Part shown: in pieces, positions 24,977 through 33,596 of the stretch | How positions within the stretch are numbered: the stretch's first letter is position 1 | Layout of the letters: every line of letters begins with the position of its first letter | Source of the DNA: Haloarcula marina | GTDB lineage: Archaea > Halobacteriota > Halobacteria > Halobacteriales > Haloarculaceae | Assembly (NCBI RefSeq): GCF_024218775.1 | Contig: NZ_CP100404.1 | Span: forward strand, 3,100,001-3,164,000 | DNA: 64,000 nt | Direction: 5' to 3' | Position numbers and translations under genes: made by a program | The notes under the pieces: model-generated | Databases searched by the model: none | Seen by the model: only the letters and a program-made list of their open reading frames with translations | What the model was told of the DNA's origin: nothing

Positions 24977-26743
24977 ATGGTAAACACGCTGACGTGGGTG
25001 CTCGTCGGACTCGTCGCGTACACGTTGGTCGCGATGCTGTTGCAAACCCGCGGCGTGGTCCCGGACTTCATTCGGTTCAGCGGCCCGATTACGACCATTC
25101 ACACCCAGAAAGGGAAGGTCTTTCTCGACTGGTTGGCCCGCCCGAAACGGTTCTGGCGGGCCTGGGGGAACCTCGGCGTCGGCGTCGCCCTCGTGGTGAT
25201 GGTCGGGTCGTTCCTGCTGGTCGTCTTCGGAGCGTATCAGGCCATCGTCGACCCCCAGCCCTCCGCGCTGAACGAACCCCGCAACGCGCTGGCGATTCCC
25301 GGCGTGAACGACTTCCTCCCGCTGTCTGTCGCCCCCGAAATCCTGCTGGGCCTCGCGCTCGGACTCATCGTCCACGAGGGCGGCCACGGCCTGCTCTGTC
25401 GCGTCGAGGACATCGACATCGAATCGATGGGACTGGCGCTGCTGGCCGTGATTCCGGTCGGCGCGTTCGTCGAACCCGACGAAGAAGAGCTGTTGCGGTC
25501 GAATCGCGGCGCACAGACCCGGATGTACGCCGCGGGCGTCACGAACAACTTCGCGCTGGCGATTATCGCGCTCCTGTTACTGTTCGGGCCGGTCGCCGGG
25601 GCGGTGGCCGTCGTCGACGGCGTCCCCGTCGGCGACTCCCTGCCCGGTTCGGCGGCCGCCGAGGCGGGCATCGACTCCGGCGACGTCATCACCGCCATCG
25701 ACGGCCAACCGGTGAGTAACGGGCGGGAACTGTCGGCCGTGTTGGCCGAGAACGACCGACGGAGCGTCGAAGTCGCCCGCAAGGACGCCTCGACGGTAAC
25801 CGTCGACCGCGCGCCCATCGTCGTCGGCGCGGTCCAGAGCGCGCCGCTGGGGGTTGGAACGACAATCACGGCGGTCAACGACACGGCCGTCTACACCACC
25901 GGTGACCTCGAACGGGTGGCCCGCAACCACACCGTCGCCACCATCCAGACCGAGGACGGCGAGACGGTGACGACGCCGCTGGGCGCGTACGGCCGCGTCG
26001 CGGCCGGGAGCCCCCTGAACGAGGCCGGTGCGCCCGCTGGCGCATCGATTATCGTCACGACGTTCGACGGCCAGCGGACCCAGAGCGCCAGCGCGCTGGG
26101 GCGGGCGCTCGCCGACACCGACCCCGGTCAGCGGGCGACCGTCGTCGGGTACGTCGACGGCCAGCGCCAGACCTACGCGGTGACCCTCGCCGAGCGCGAG
26201 GGTGCCGACAGCGGCACGCTGACCAGCACGTTCCGGGCCGGTATCAGCGGGTTCGAGGTGAACGACTTCGGCATCGACGAGTACCCCGCCGCGGCGTTCC
26301 TGGAGTTCATCGGCGGGAACCCCGAGGACCCCAACGCCGCCCGCGAGTTCTCGTTCGTCCAGCGAATCTTCGCGACCATCATCCTCCCCTTCATCGGGGT
26401 GGCCGGTGGCTTCGGCTACAACTTCGCTGGCTTCACCGGCATCGCCACCAACTTCTACACCGTCGAGGGACCGCTCGCGGCGCTGGGGACGACGCCCGTC
26501 TTCCTCCTGGCGAACGCGCTGTTCTGGACCGGCTGGATAAACGTCGTCATCGGCCAGTTCAACTGCGTGCCGACGTTCCCGCTGGACGGCGGACACATCC
26601 TCCGAGCGGGGACTGAATCGGTCGTCTCGCGGCTCCCCGTCCCGGACCGGCGACGGCTGACGACGGCGGTGACCATCGCCGTCACCGTCTCGATGATCGG
26701 CGGCCTCATCCTGATGGTGTTCGGGCCGCGGTTCTTCGCGTAG
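24977..26743 (+). CDS. Site-2 protease (M50) with PDZ-like insert
   Basis: Protein of 588 aa. The N-terminal helix and zinc motif HEGGH (LGLIVHEGGHGLLCRVEDID, about 130) are followed by EEELLRSNRGAQTRMYAAGV and NNFALA typical of haloarchaeal S2P. Residues about 200-420 contain PDZ-like repeats (GSAAAEAGIDSGDVITAIDG; AGAPAGASIIVTTFDG). The second catalytic motif is NCVPTFPLDGGHILRAG near the C-terminus. Unlike the one at 9633 it keeps PDZ domains, which usually restrain cleavage until the substrate has been pre-cut. Confidence 0.92.
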   Translation: MVNTLTWVLVGLVAYTLVAMLLQTRGVVPDFIRFSGPITTIHTQKGKVFLDWLARPKRFWRAWGNLGVGVALVVMVGSFLLVVFGAYQAIVDPQPSALNEPRNALAIPGVNDFLPLSVAPEILLGLALGLIVHEGGHGLLCRVEDIDIESMGLALLAVIPVGAFVEPDEEELLRSNRGAQTRMYAAGVTNNFALAIIALLLLFGPVAGAVAVVDGVPVGDSLPGSAAAEAGIDSGDVITAIDGQPVSNGRELSAVLAENDRRSVEVARKDASTVTVDRAPIVVGAVQSAPLGVGTTITAVNDTAVYTTGDLERVARNHTVATIQTEDGETVTTPLGAYGRVAAGSPLNEAGAPAGASIIVTTFDGQRTQSASALGRALADTDPGQRATVVGYVDGQRQTYAVTLAEREGADSGTLTSTFRAGISGFEVNDFGIDEYPAAAFLEFIGGNPEDPNAAREFSFVQRIFATIILPFIGVAGGFGYNFAGFTGIATNFYTVEGPLAALGTTPVFLLANALFWTGWINVVIGQFNCVPTFPLDGGHILRAGTESVVSRLPVPDRRRLTTAVTIAVTVSMIGGLILMVFGPRFFA

Positions 26744-26791
26744 GGACCGCCTTTCGTTACCCATTTACTCCCCGCCGTGAGAGATTGGCGT

Positions 26792-28534
26792 ATGTTCTTA
26801 GCGCTCCGTGCGGAGGCCGAAGACGCGCTGGCCGCCGCGCTCACGGACCTCGACCTCCCGACCGACGACCTCGGTATCGAGGAGCCGCCCGAAGACGTCG
26901 ACGCCGTCCTCGCGTCGAGCGCGGCGTTCCGGTTGGCCGGCGAAGTCGGCGCGCCGCCGCCGAAAGTCGCGGCCGACGTGGCCGACGCCATCGACACCGA
27001 GGGCCTCACCTACGTCAGCGAGGTCACGACACAGGGACCGTACGTCAACTTCCTGCCGAGCGAGGCCTACTTCGCCGAGACGCTCGAAGCCGCGACCGAC
27101 GACGACTACGGCCGTCTGCCCGACCGAGAGACGAGCGTCGTCGTCGAACACACCTCCGCGAACCCGACCGGCCCCGTCCACGTCGGTCGAGCGCGCAACC
27201 CCATCATCGGCGACGCCGTCGCTCGCGTCCTCGACTACGCGGGCTACGACGTGGACCGCCACTACTACGTCAACGACGCGGGCCGCCAAATCGCGGTGTT
27301 CACGTGGGCCTACGAAACCTTCGACGAGTCCGACTTGCCCGAACCGGAGCGTGATTCCCCCGAGTACGAGATGGTCCGGTACTACCGCAAGGGCAACACG
27401 TTCCTCGAAGAGGCGGACGCTGACAAGGTCGAGGAGGCCGAGGCCGAGGTGCAGGCCATCTTGCAGGGCTTAGAGGACGGCGACGAGGCGACCTACGACC
27501 GCGTCGCCGAAGTCGTCGACACCGTCCTCGGCGGGATGCAGGCCACGCTCGAACGCCTGCCCGCCGTCTTCGACGAGTTCGTCAAGGAGACGCGGTTCAT
27601 GCGCGACGGGAGCACCGACGACCTCGTCGACCGCCTGAAGGAACTCGACTGCGCCGTCTACGAAGAGGACGCGTGGCAACTCGACCTCCCCGACTTCGAA
27701 AAGAATCTCGTCTTCCTGCGCTCGGACGACACCTCCCTCTATACGACCCGCGATTTGGCCCACCACGAGTGGAAGTTCGACAACTACGACCGCGCGGTCA
27801 CGGTGCTGGGCGAGGACCACAAACTGCAGGCCGACCAGCTAGACGCGGCCCTCGACCTCCTCGGCAACGACACCGACCAACTCCGGCAGGTGTTCTACTC
27901 GTGGGTCAACCTCCCCGAGGGCGGGATGAGCACCCGCGAGGGGACCGGCATCGACTTGGACGACCTCTTGGACGAGGCCATCGACCGCGCCCGCGCGGAG
28001 GTCGAGTCCCGACTCGACGACCGCTCTCGCGGCGACCTGACCGAAGACGACATCGAGCGCATCGCCCATCAGGTCGGTATCGGCGCGGTCCGCTACGACA
28101 TCGTCTCGAAACAGCCGACGAAGGGTATCACCTTCGAGTGGGACCGCGCGCTCGACTTCGAGGCCCAGTCCGCGCCGTACGTCCAGTACATCCACGCCCG
28201 CTGTTGCGGGATTCTCGACGAAGCCGACGACGGCGAGATTCCGTCCGCCCCCGACATCGCGCATCTCTCCGAACCGGAGGAACGCGACCTCCTGCGGGTC
28301 ATCGCTCGCTTCCCCGCGGTCATCGACGAGGCCGCCGACGACCTCCAGCCCCACACCGTCGCCACCTACACGCGGGACCTCGCGGAGACGTTCAACGCCT
28401 TCTACCGCGAGTGTCCCGTCCTCTCGGCCGACGCGGAAACGCGGGCCGCACGGCTCGCGCTCGTCGCCGGGACGCGCCACGCCGTCGCCAACGCACTCGA
28501 CGCTATCGGTGTCGAAGCGCCGGACTCGATGTAA
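26792..28534 (+). CDS. argS: Arginyl-tRNA synthetase
   Basis: Protein of 580 aa. The HIGH region is [20 protein letters not shown] (about 115-134) and the KMSKS equivalent is [18 protein letters not shown]. The C-terminal DALR-type anticodon-binding domain is seen in [20 protein letters not shown]. The ATG at 26792 ([17 protein letters not shown]) is chosen over a GTG at 26777. It stands alone between an S2P gene and the convergent MinD-like gene. Confidence 0.97.
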   Translation: MFLALRAEAEDALAAALTDLDLPTDDLGIEEPPEDVDAVLASSAAFRLAGEVGAPPPKVAADVADAIDTEGLTYVSEVTTQGPYVNFLPSEAYFAETLEAATDDDYGRLPDRETSVVVEHTSANPTGPVHVGRARNPIIGDAVARVLDYAGYDVDRHYYVNDAGRQIAVFTWAYETFDESDLPEPERDSPEYEMVRYYRKGNTFLEEADADKVEEAEAEVQAILQGLEDGDEATYDRVAEVVDTVLGGMQATLERLPAVFDEFVKETRFMRDGSTDDLVDRLKELDCAVYEEDAWQLDLPDFEKNLVFLRSDDTSLYTTRDLAHHEWKFDNYDRAVTVLGEDHKLQADQLDAALDLLGNDTDQLRQVFYSWVNLPEGGMSTREGTGIDLDDLLDEAIDRARAEVESRLDDRSRGDLTEDDIERIAHQVGIGAVRYDIVSKQPTKGITFEWDRALDFEAQSAPYVQYIHARCCGILDEADDGEIPSAPDIAHLSEPEERDLLRVIARFPAVIDEAADDLQPHTVATYTRDLAETFNAFYRECPVLSADAETRAARLALVAGTRHAVANALDAIGVEAPDSM

Positions 28535-28559
28535 GCCGGGTCGGGGAAAAGGCCGCCGC

Positions 28560-29375
28560 TCAGTTGAACAGGCCGAACACGCCGCCGCTCGACCCCTCGT
28601 CGTCGGCGTCGGACTCCTCGTCCTCGTCGAGGAACCACCCGTCCTCGACGATGGTCTCCACGTCCTCGTCGACGCTCTGTCCCTCGAAGAACAGCCCTTC
28701 GAGCGCGTCGGTCAACCGGAGGTACGCATCGGCGGCCGGACTCTCCGGGCGGTTCAACACGAGCGGTTCGTCCGTCGTCGCCTGCGAGTCGTCCGGCACG
28801 ACGGCGAGCAAGGGGAACGCCAGTTGGTCGTCGATGTCGGCGACGTTCGTGTGTCGAGTGACGCGGTTGATGATGGCGCCGATGACCTTACCGTCGATGC
28901 GGTCGGCGAGTTCCGCCGTCTTGACGGTGTCGCCGACGGCCACGTCGTCGGGCGTCGTCACGAGGACGATGCCGTCTGCCAGTCCGAGTGGGACTGCCAC
29001 CTCGTGGCTCAGGCCCGCCCCGGTGTCGATGAGGACCACGTCGTAGGCGTTCCGGAGCGTCTTGATGACCTTCCGGAGTTTCGCCGGGTCCGCGTCGGCG
29101 AACGCCTCCAAGGACTGCTCGCCCGGAATGACAGTCAGCCCACCGGGCGCGTCGGTGAGTGCTTCGCTGACGGCGGCGTCACCGGCGAGAATCTCGTGGA
29201 GGCTCTTCTCCGGTTCGACGGTGAGCATCGCTCCGAGGTTCGCCATGCCGAGGTCCGCGTCGACGACGGCGACGTCGTACCCCTGCTCCTGTAGTCCAGC
29301 GCCGACGTTGACGGCGGTCGTCGTCTTCCCGACGCCGCCTTTCCCGCCCGCAATCGTGCACACGTACCCGGCCAT
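28560..29375 (-). CDS. minD: MinD/ParA-family P-loop ATPase
   Basis: Protein of 271 aa. The deviant Walker A is AGGKGGVGKTTTAVNVG at residues 9-25; switch motifs are DADLGMANLGAML and VVLIDTGAGLSHEVAVPLGL. The C-terminus is acidic (EDEESDADDEGSSGG) and ends VFGLFN. Haloarchaea have several MinD paralogues positioning archaella or chemoreceptors; which one this is cannot be told. A TATA box (TTTATATG on the minus strand, 29408-29415) lies 33 bp before the start. Before the element entered, prf1 was its divergent neighbour. Confidence 0.9.
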   Translation of the reverse strand: MAGYVCTIAGGKGGVGKTTTAVNVGAGLQEQGYDVAVVDADLGMANLGAMLTVEPEKSLHEILAGDAAVSEALTDAPGGLTVIPGEQSLEAFADADPAKLRKVIKTLRNAYDVVLIDTGAGLSHEVAVPLGLADGIVLVTTPDDVAVGDTVKTAELADRIDGKVIGAIINRVTRHTNVADIDDQLAFPLLAVVPDDSQATTDEPLVLNRPESPAADAYLRLTDALEGLFFEGQSVDEDVETIVEDGWFLDEDEESDADDEGSSGGVFGLFN

Positions 29376-29548
29376 ACTCTGATTGTGTGTCCACTATACT
29401 GGCAGTCATATAAACCCGGCTGTCCGTGCCAGACCGTCGCACAAAATCGACCGGCGCGTCGCCGTTCGCTTTGTCGGCGGCCCCTCCCTACGCTCGGCGC
29501 CGCCCTACTGTCAACAGGTTCTTACGCAACCTCGGCGAACAACAGACA

Positions 29549-29614
29549 ATGAGCGAGCAGCAGGAATCGGAGCAGTCGGACAAACAGAAGTACGAGTTAG
29601 CGTTTCAGCAGTAG
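29549..29614 (+). pseudogene. prf1: Remnant 5' end of prf1 (aRF1), cut by the integrated element
   Basis: Reads MSEQQESEQSDKQKYELAFQ, one more Gln, then TAG: 21 codons. Residues 11-16 (DKQKYE) are identical to residues 15-20 of the intact aRF1 at 35157, after which the real protein continues FRKVIEEL while this one runs into element sequence. The start lies at the head of what was the chromosomal gene, with a TATA-like TTCTTACG about 28 bp upstream (29521-29528). It is therefore the original start of prf1, now a mini-ORF. Confidence 0.88.
29579..29598 (+). repeat. Left attachment site (attL), direct repeat copy 1
   Basis: Reads GACAAACAGAAGTACGAGTT, within codons for DKQKYEL. It matches 17 of 20 bases with the copy at 35199-35218; the three differences are synonymous third positions. 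The last eight bases, TACGAGTT, are identical in both copies and are the probable crossover core. Confidence 0.85.
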
Positions 29615-30518
29615 TACTTTGTAATACTATTTGGCCGATTATCGGTAAGGGCGTGGTTGTTTCTCGAAATTTTGTGTCACAACCAATATGGGTAGCTGAG
29701 AGCCACGGCATTCTTTTTTAAAACGCAAAGTCTCGGCCCATCCTCAACTGTGCGCAAACCGCTCGCAAAGACACACCCACTCTGAGACTGCGGTTCCGGA
29801 TTCCGACTTCGGTTCGGCAAAGGGTGTGAGCCGATACAAGTGGTGCAAGATGGTAATTCTGTGTTGGTGTGACCCAACACTCTGCCAAGGATTCCTTCAC
29901 CGTTACGGCCTCGATGTGCTGACACCTCCAGTAGTGGTTCAAGGTGTTCTAATCACACGCGACCTGCCTTCTGTCCACTGCCCCGGTTGGGAGAAAGAAG
30001 CCGAGGCAGTGTGATTACTTCCAACATCCACCGACGGGTGTCGCCTTGGTGAACCCCCACCGAGTGAGGAGAACCACCAAGAGTGGTAACAACGGTTCTC
30101 ACAAATCCATCAAAACCTCTCTGTCGTCTCTTGATGAACCTCTCTGTCCCCCTTGGCCAAGGGAGCGTAGCCACTGTGTTGTCACCTCCGGCAACCTCTC
30201 GACTGCCGGGCCACAATGACGGCTCACGTACTTGGTTCGGTGAACCGGGCGGGCGCACTTCGGTTCTTGCATCCCCTCTTGTCGTAGCAGTCTTCAACCG
30301 ACAAGGGCACACTCCGTAGAGGAAGTTCCTGCCGTCTGACTGCCACCGAAGGCTGAAGGACGAAGGTTCGCATCAAACGATGCTCCCAACCTGCGCTCGG
30401 TGGGCTTTGCTCCGGGGTTGCCGTCGCATCGCCAAGTGGCTACCACGTTTCACGGTGGGCCTTGTTGTCTTCTGGCAGAATTTTATTAACCTTACCGAAA
30501 GTTTTATTAACTCGGAGA

Positions 30519-30547
30519 ACCAAGAAGAAAGTGAGAGACTTCTTGGT
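30519..30547. repeat. Inverted repeat, 9-bp perfect stem (ACCAAGAAG/CTTCTTGGT)
   Basis: Arms at 30519-30527 and 30539-30547 with an 11-base loop, just after two TTTTATTAAC-like words (30481-30490 and 30502-30511). It could be a terminator hairpin for the region to the left, a protein-binding site or part of an origin. Confidence 0.5.
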
Positions 30548-30691
30548 GGCTCCGGCATTTCTGCCAGCCATTTTCACTTGCGTCTGAGTGGTGACACCGC
30601 AATGTGAGTTGTTCCGTCAGTCAAAACGACGAAACGACTGATTCTATTCTTGTATTGTATTCCAAGCCTTATAAATCTTTCCCTATTACTT

Positions 30692-30706
30692 ATATACAGT
30701 ATATAA
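30692..30706. promoter_or_regulatory. AT palindrome TATATACAGTATATA
   Basis: Perfect 15-bp odd palindrome inside a long AT stretch (about 30640-30730, also containing CTTATAAATC at 30669-30678). It looks like overlapping TATA boxes facing both ways or an unwinding element. The nearest gene to the right starts 450 bp away. Confidence 0.4.
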
Positions 30707-31157
30707 ATATTTTGGTGTAAGTATTAGGGTCTATCGACTTTGCGCAATGCTTCTCAGATAACTTCTGACGGTGGTCAACAAGGCTGATGATTTTAAACAG
30801 AGACCAGAATTGGGGCCAAATATACAGACAGTTTTCTTATATTTATCTCGTATTTTAGAGAGTTGCGACAGTTGTATTGGCAAACTTCGTATGCCCTCAT
30901 GCAACAAATCTAAATCATGCTTCTGAAACGTCCTAACCCCATAAATTCCAAGTCTCGATAAGCGTGTGTTTCTGTCGAGTTTGCCACTGAGAGAATTGCC
31001 GCGATAGAATATATACGTCTACTGACTATACCCTCTCAAAACACCGGCTAAGACTATCATTCTTTATAATATTCTGTGCGTCTCAGAAGATATTCACTGA
31101 ATCATTGAATCATTGCATCCAACACTTTTATTGCATTCCACGCATTTACTCGTGCAT

Positions 31158-31985
31158 ATGAGTGAGATACCACTTGCTCACAAGTATTCAGCAGAAACGT
31201 ACGACCAAGCTCTAACGAACTTGGTGGAAAGATGGGAGAGAAACGGCGACGGAGAGCCGGTAAAGTACGACGAGGCGGCCATTGGGATGGATAAATCCAC
31301 GGTGTCTACGGCTTTGAAATTCCTCGGTGAAATCGGTCTACTGGAATCACCAAAAGCAGGACAGTACAAAGTACCTGAAGAAGTGGTTGATTTCAAAACC
31401 AAAATCGAAGGGGGTGATGTTCAAAAGAAGGCTAAACACAAGGTCGAGGACCGGATAAGTGACTACCCACTGTACAGCGAGGCAACTTTCTACATCGGTG
31501 TGAACGATTTCGACTTAGATGAGCTGGTCACGGAGGTTGCAGGTTCGAGTGAAGTAGCCGCCTCACAAGATGAAGTAAACGATGTTGAGCGAAGTATTCG
31601 TATTCTCGCAGAGTTGGGGTTTCTGGAGATTGACGAAGAAGGTGGAGTCTCGGTCCCCACTGATTTGAACGAAAGTGCTGATGCCGATAAGTCATCTTCA
31701 GACGACTCACAAGGAGACGAAGAGGTGGAAGAGACGGAGAAACAAACAGAAGGAGAAGAAGAGCCAGAGGCAGAGGGTAAACAAGTTACACTCACGAACC
31801 CCCAACCCAACACCGATGAGAATGGTCAACAAGAAGTCCGTGGTCAGACCACCTCGCAAGCATTGGCCCAAGCCGGACTTGCAGTTGATGTAGATATTTC
31901 AATGGACGTAACGGAGATGGAAACAAACGAAGTTGAGGATAAGCTGGAAATTATCAACGATATTTTCACCAAAAATGGAGAGTAG
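31158..31985 (+). CDS. Element protein with tandem winged-helix-like domains and acidic linker
   Basis: Protein of 275 aa with AT-richer codon use than the host. Residues about 15-75 look like a winged helix (YDQALTNLVERWERNGDG; AAIGMDKSTVSTALKFLGEI), with a second similar region at about 88-170. Residues 172-215 are almost wholly acidic, with a short C-terminal domain. No family recognised; a DNA-binding regulator or an adaptor of the next gene is plausible. ATG 31158 is preferred to upstream in-frame starts. It overlaps the next gene by 11 bp. Confidence 0.7.
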   Translation: MSEIPLAHKYSAETYDQALTNLVERWERNGDGEPVKYDEAAIGMDKSTVSTALKFLGEIGLLESPKAGQYKVPEEVVDFKTKIEGGDVQKKAKHKVEDRISDYPLYSEATFYIGVNDFDLDELVTEVAGSSEVAASQDEVNDVERSIRILAELGFLEIDEEGGVSVPTDLNESADADKSSSDDSQGDEEVEETEKQTEGEEEPEAEGKQVTLTNPQPNTDENGQQEVRGQTTSQALAQAGLAVDVDISMDVTEMETNEVEDKLEIINDIFTKNGE

Positions 31986-32877
31986 CTGGAGTAATATTGA
32001 GGAAAGGTTCCTCGAACACTACGAGGAGGGTGAGGAATTGGAAGGTAGTGACCGAGATTTCTTAGAACGAATACAGTTTCTCGAAAATGGAGAAATATCC
32101 TCAATTGGGGAACACTACCTTGATTCCAAGTTCATCTTCGAGAACGGAGACCACAAGGACGTGCTGAGGCAGGAAGTGTTGAACCTCCAAGAAATTCGGG
32201 AGCTATGTCAATCGTTCTACGGTCAGAAAACCGAGCGTGATAAAGTAGAGCGATTTCTCAAATCGAAGACCGACGTGACTAACGATAGAGAAGTCGGCCG
32301 AATCTTGAATTTGCTCAACTCCCTCGATGTTGTCTCATACAGCAAGAAAACAGGCGATGTTCAGTTTACCGAAGCGGAACAGGTTGAGGAAGAAAACCAA
32401 GACAGTTACAGAGTGACGAACCGCACGCCGTACTCCAATATCAAGCGATTGAGAAGGGCAATTCGGGCTTGCGAAGGGGATTTAATGTGGATTGCAAAAC
32501 ACTTCCCAAAGAAAGGGTTTGAACCTCTTTCTGACGAAGTAACCGGTGATGGGTTCACCTCTGTCCGAATTCTCTGTGGTCCCGATAATGTTACTCACAA
32601 GATGAGGTCAGACTTTGAGCGATTTGAACAAGAGATGAGTAATAGAGGAGTGGAAGCAGAATTGCGTGTGATGACGGATGGAGAACACCTCGGGAATCTT
32701 CATGACCGATGGATTCTCTCTGATGGTGCTTCTTGGAATGTCCCCCCAGTAAATTCTCTTTACAGGAACCAAGAAGCGGAACTTCACAAAGCAACGGAAG
32801 AGGTGTCTTTTGAAGACTGGTGGGATGAAGCAAAAGATATTATCTCTGAATGGAACGACATTCAGAAATACATTTGA
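31975..32877 (+). CDS. Element protein with winged-helix-like middle and PLD-like C-terminal domain
   Basis: Protein of 300 aa. Residues about 85-135 resemble a winged helix (ERDKVERFLKSKTDVTNDRE; RILNLLNSLDVVSYSKKTG). Residues about 160-285 look like a phospholipase D-type fold: RAIRACEGDLMWIAKHF, SVRILCGPDN, then LHDRWILSDG at 242-251, the His-x-Arg-type signature seen in PLD-like nuclease or MIT_C-type domains, then WNVPPVNSLYRNQEAEL. Only one such motif is present, so activity would need a dimer or may be lost. The 11-bp overlap with the upstream gene suggests they work together. Function unknown; an anti-invader role is speculation. Confidence 0.65.
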   Translation: MESSWSNIEERFLEHYEEGEELEGSDRDFLERIQFLENGEISSIGEHYLDSKFIFENGDHKDVLRQEVLNLQEIRELCQSFYGQKTERDKVERFLKSKTDVTNDREVGRILNLLNSLDVVSYSKKTGDVQFTEAEQVEEENQDSYRVTNRTPYSNIKRLRRAIRACEGDLMWIAKHFPKKGFEPLSDEVTGDGFTSVRILCGPDNVTHKMRSDFERFEQEMSNRGVEAELRVMTDGEHLGNLHDRWILSDGASWNVPPVNSLYRNQEAELHKATEEVSFEDWWDEAKDIISEWNDIQKYI

Positions 32878-33044
32878 GGTCTGTATTTCTGAAACAACTC
32901 CAAGGAACCAAATAACCAATTTATATCAATTAAATAGTCAGGAAACCTAAATGATGATGTGGTTACGGAAGGAAACGCGGGAAATAAGGGCTTTGTACAG
33001 TAGCAACACCAATCATTTTCTCGGTGGGATTATGAAGTCCTGAT

Positions 33045-33593
33045 ATGAATCAAAGTCCGACAACAACCGAACTTCTCCTCCAGTTTCTCTCCCTATTTGT
33101 TCCGGCTCTACTTGCTGTGGTTGGAAGCTATTGTGTATATGCAAAAAAACAGAACGACAAAGAGAAAGCCCTCAAATCTGCAATCCGAACAGAGATTGAG
33201 TCAGCAGAACGTCTTGAACACATTGGTTCTTACCTTGATTACAAGCGTGATAAGAATGAAGAGAATGGAGAGAACTACGGAGACAATGGAAATGAGCAAA
33301 AGAATCTGCCGTATAGTTCGGCAGTCTCCACATCCTTGTATGAAGGCCAATCGTTTGAACTCGGACTACTTGGTGAAAAAGAACGCACTGCGGTTGTAAA
33401 CTACTACAGCAACGCAATCATCCTGAACGACATGGTTTCTGCTGTTCGGGAATTTGAGGCAAACGGTGAGGAATTCCCATCCGCGGAATATGATTATATG
33501 AAGTGGCAACTGGACCGTGTGAGAGGCTTGCGAAAATCTGCATTAATACACTTAGATAGTGATGAAGTACCCGAGGACACAAACTTTGATTAA
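33045..33593 (+). CDS. Small membrane-anchored element protein, unknown
   Basis: Protein of 182 aa. One N-terminal membrane helix (LLLQFLSLFVPALLAVVGSY at about 10-29) then a charged region YAKKQNDKEKALKSAIRTEI predicted helical, and a C-terminal helical domain (NAIILNDMVSAVREFEANGE). The topology resembles small single-pass proteins encoded in haloarchaeal mobile elements; no enzyme motif. A 167-bp AT-rich gap separates it from the previous gene, so it has its own promoter. Confidence 0.65.
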   Translation: MNQSPTTTELLLQFLSLFVPALLAVVGSYCVYAKKQNDKEKALKSAIRTEIESAERLEHIGSYLDYKRDKNEENGENYGDNGNEQKNLPYSSAVSTSLYEGQSFELGLLGEKERTAVVNYYSNAIILNDMVSAVREFEANGEEFPSAEYDYMKWQLDRVRGLRKSALIHLDSDEVPEDTNFD

Positions 33594-33596
33594 ATG

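Larger units (their letters stand above)
29615..31157. other. Left part of the element: 1.5 kb with no credible gene
   Basis: 29615-29730 is AT-rich with an inverted repeat TGGTTGT/ACAACCA (29654-29660 and 29679-29685) and a T6 run near 29714. 29740-30470 is GC-richer than the rest of the element and has only short, unrecognisable frames on both strands (longest complement 29953-30312), as if a decayed gene or a structured RNA. 30480-31157 is very AT-rich, with repeated GTTTTATTAAC-like words, a hairpin at 30519 and a TATA palindrome at 30692. I cannot assign a function. Confidence 0.6.

Noticed and set aside
29549..29614. Treating the 21-codon frame as a new small gene
   Set aside because: Its DKQKYE codons match intact prf1 and it lies at the old gene start, so it is a remnant.
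29953..30312. 119-aa minus-strand frame in the element (and 30083-30319 on plus)
   Set aside because: Basic, low-similarity translation with no ribosome site; looks like non-coding or decayed DNA.
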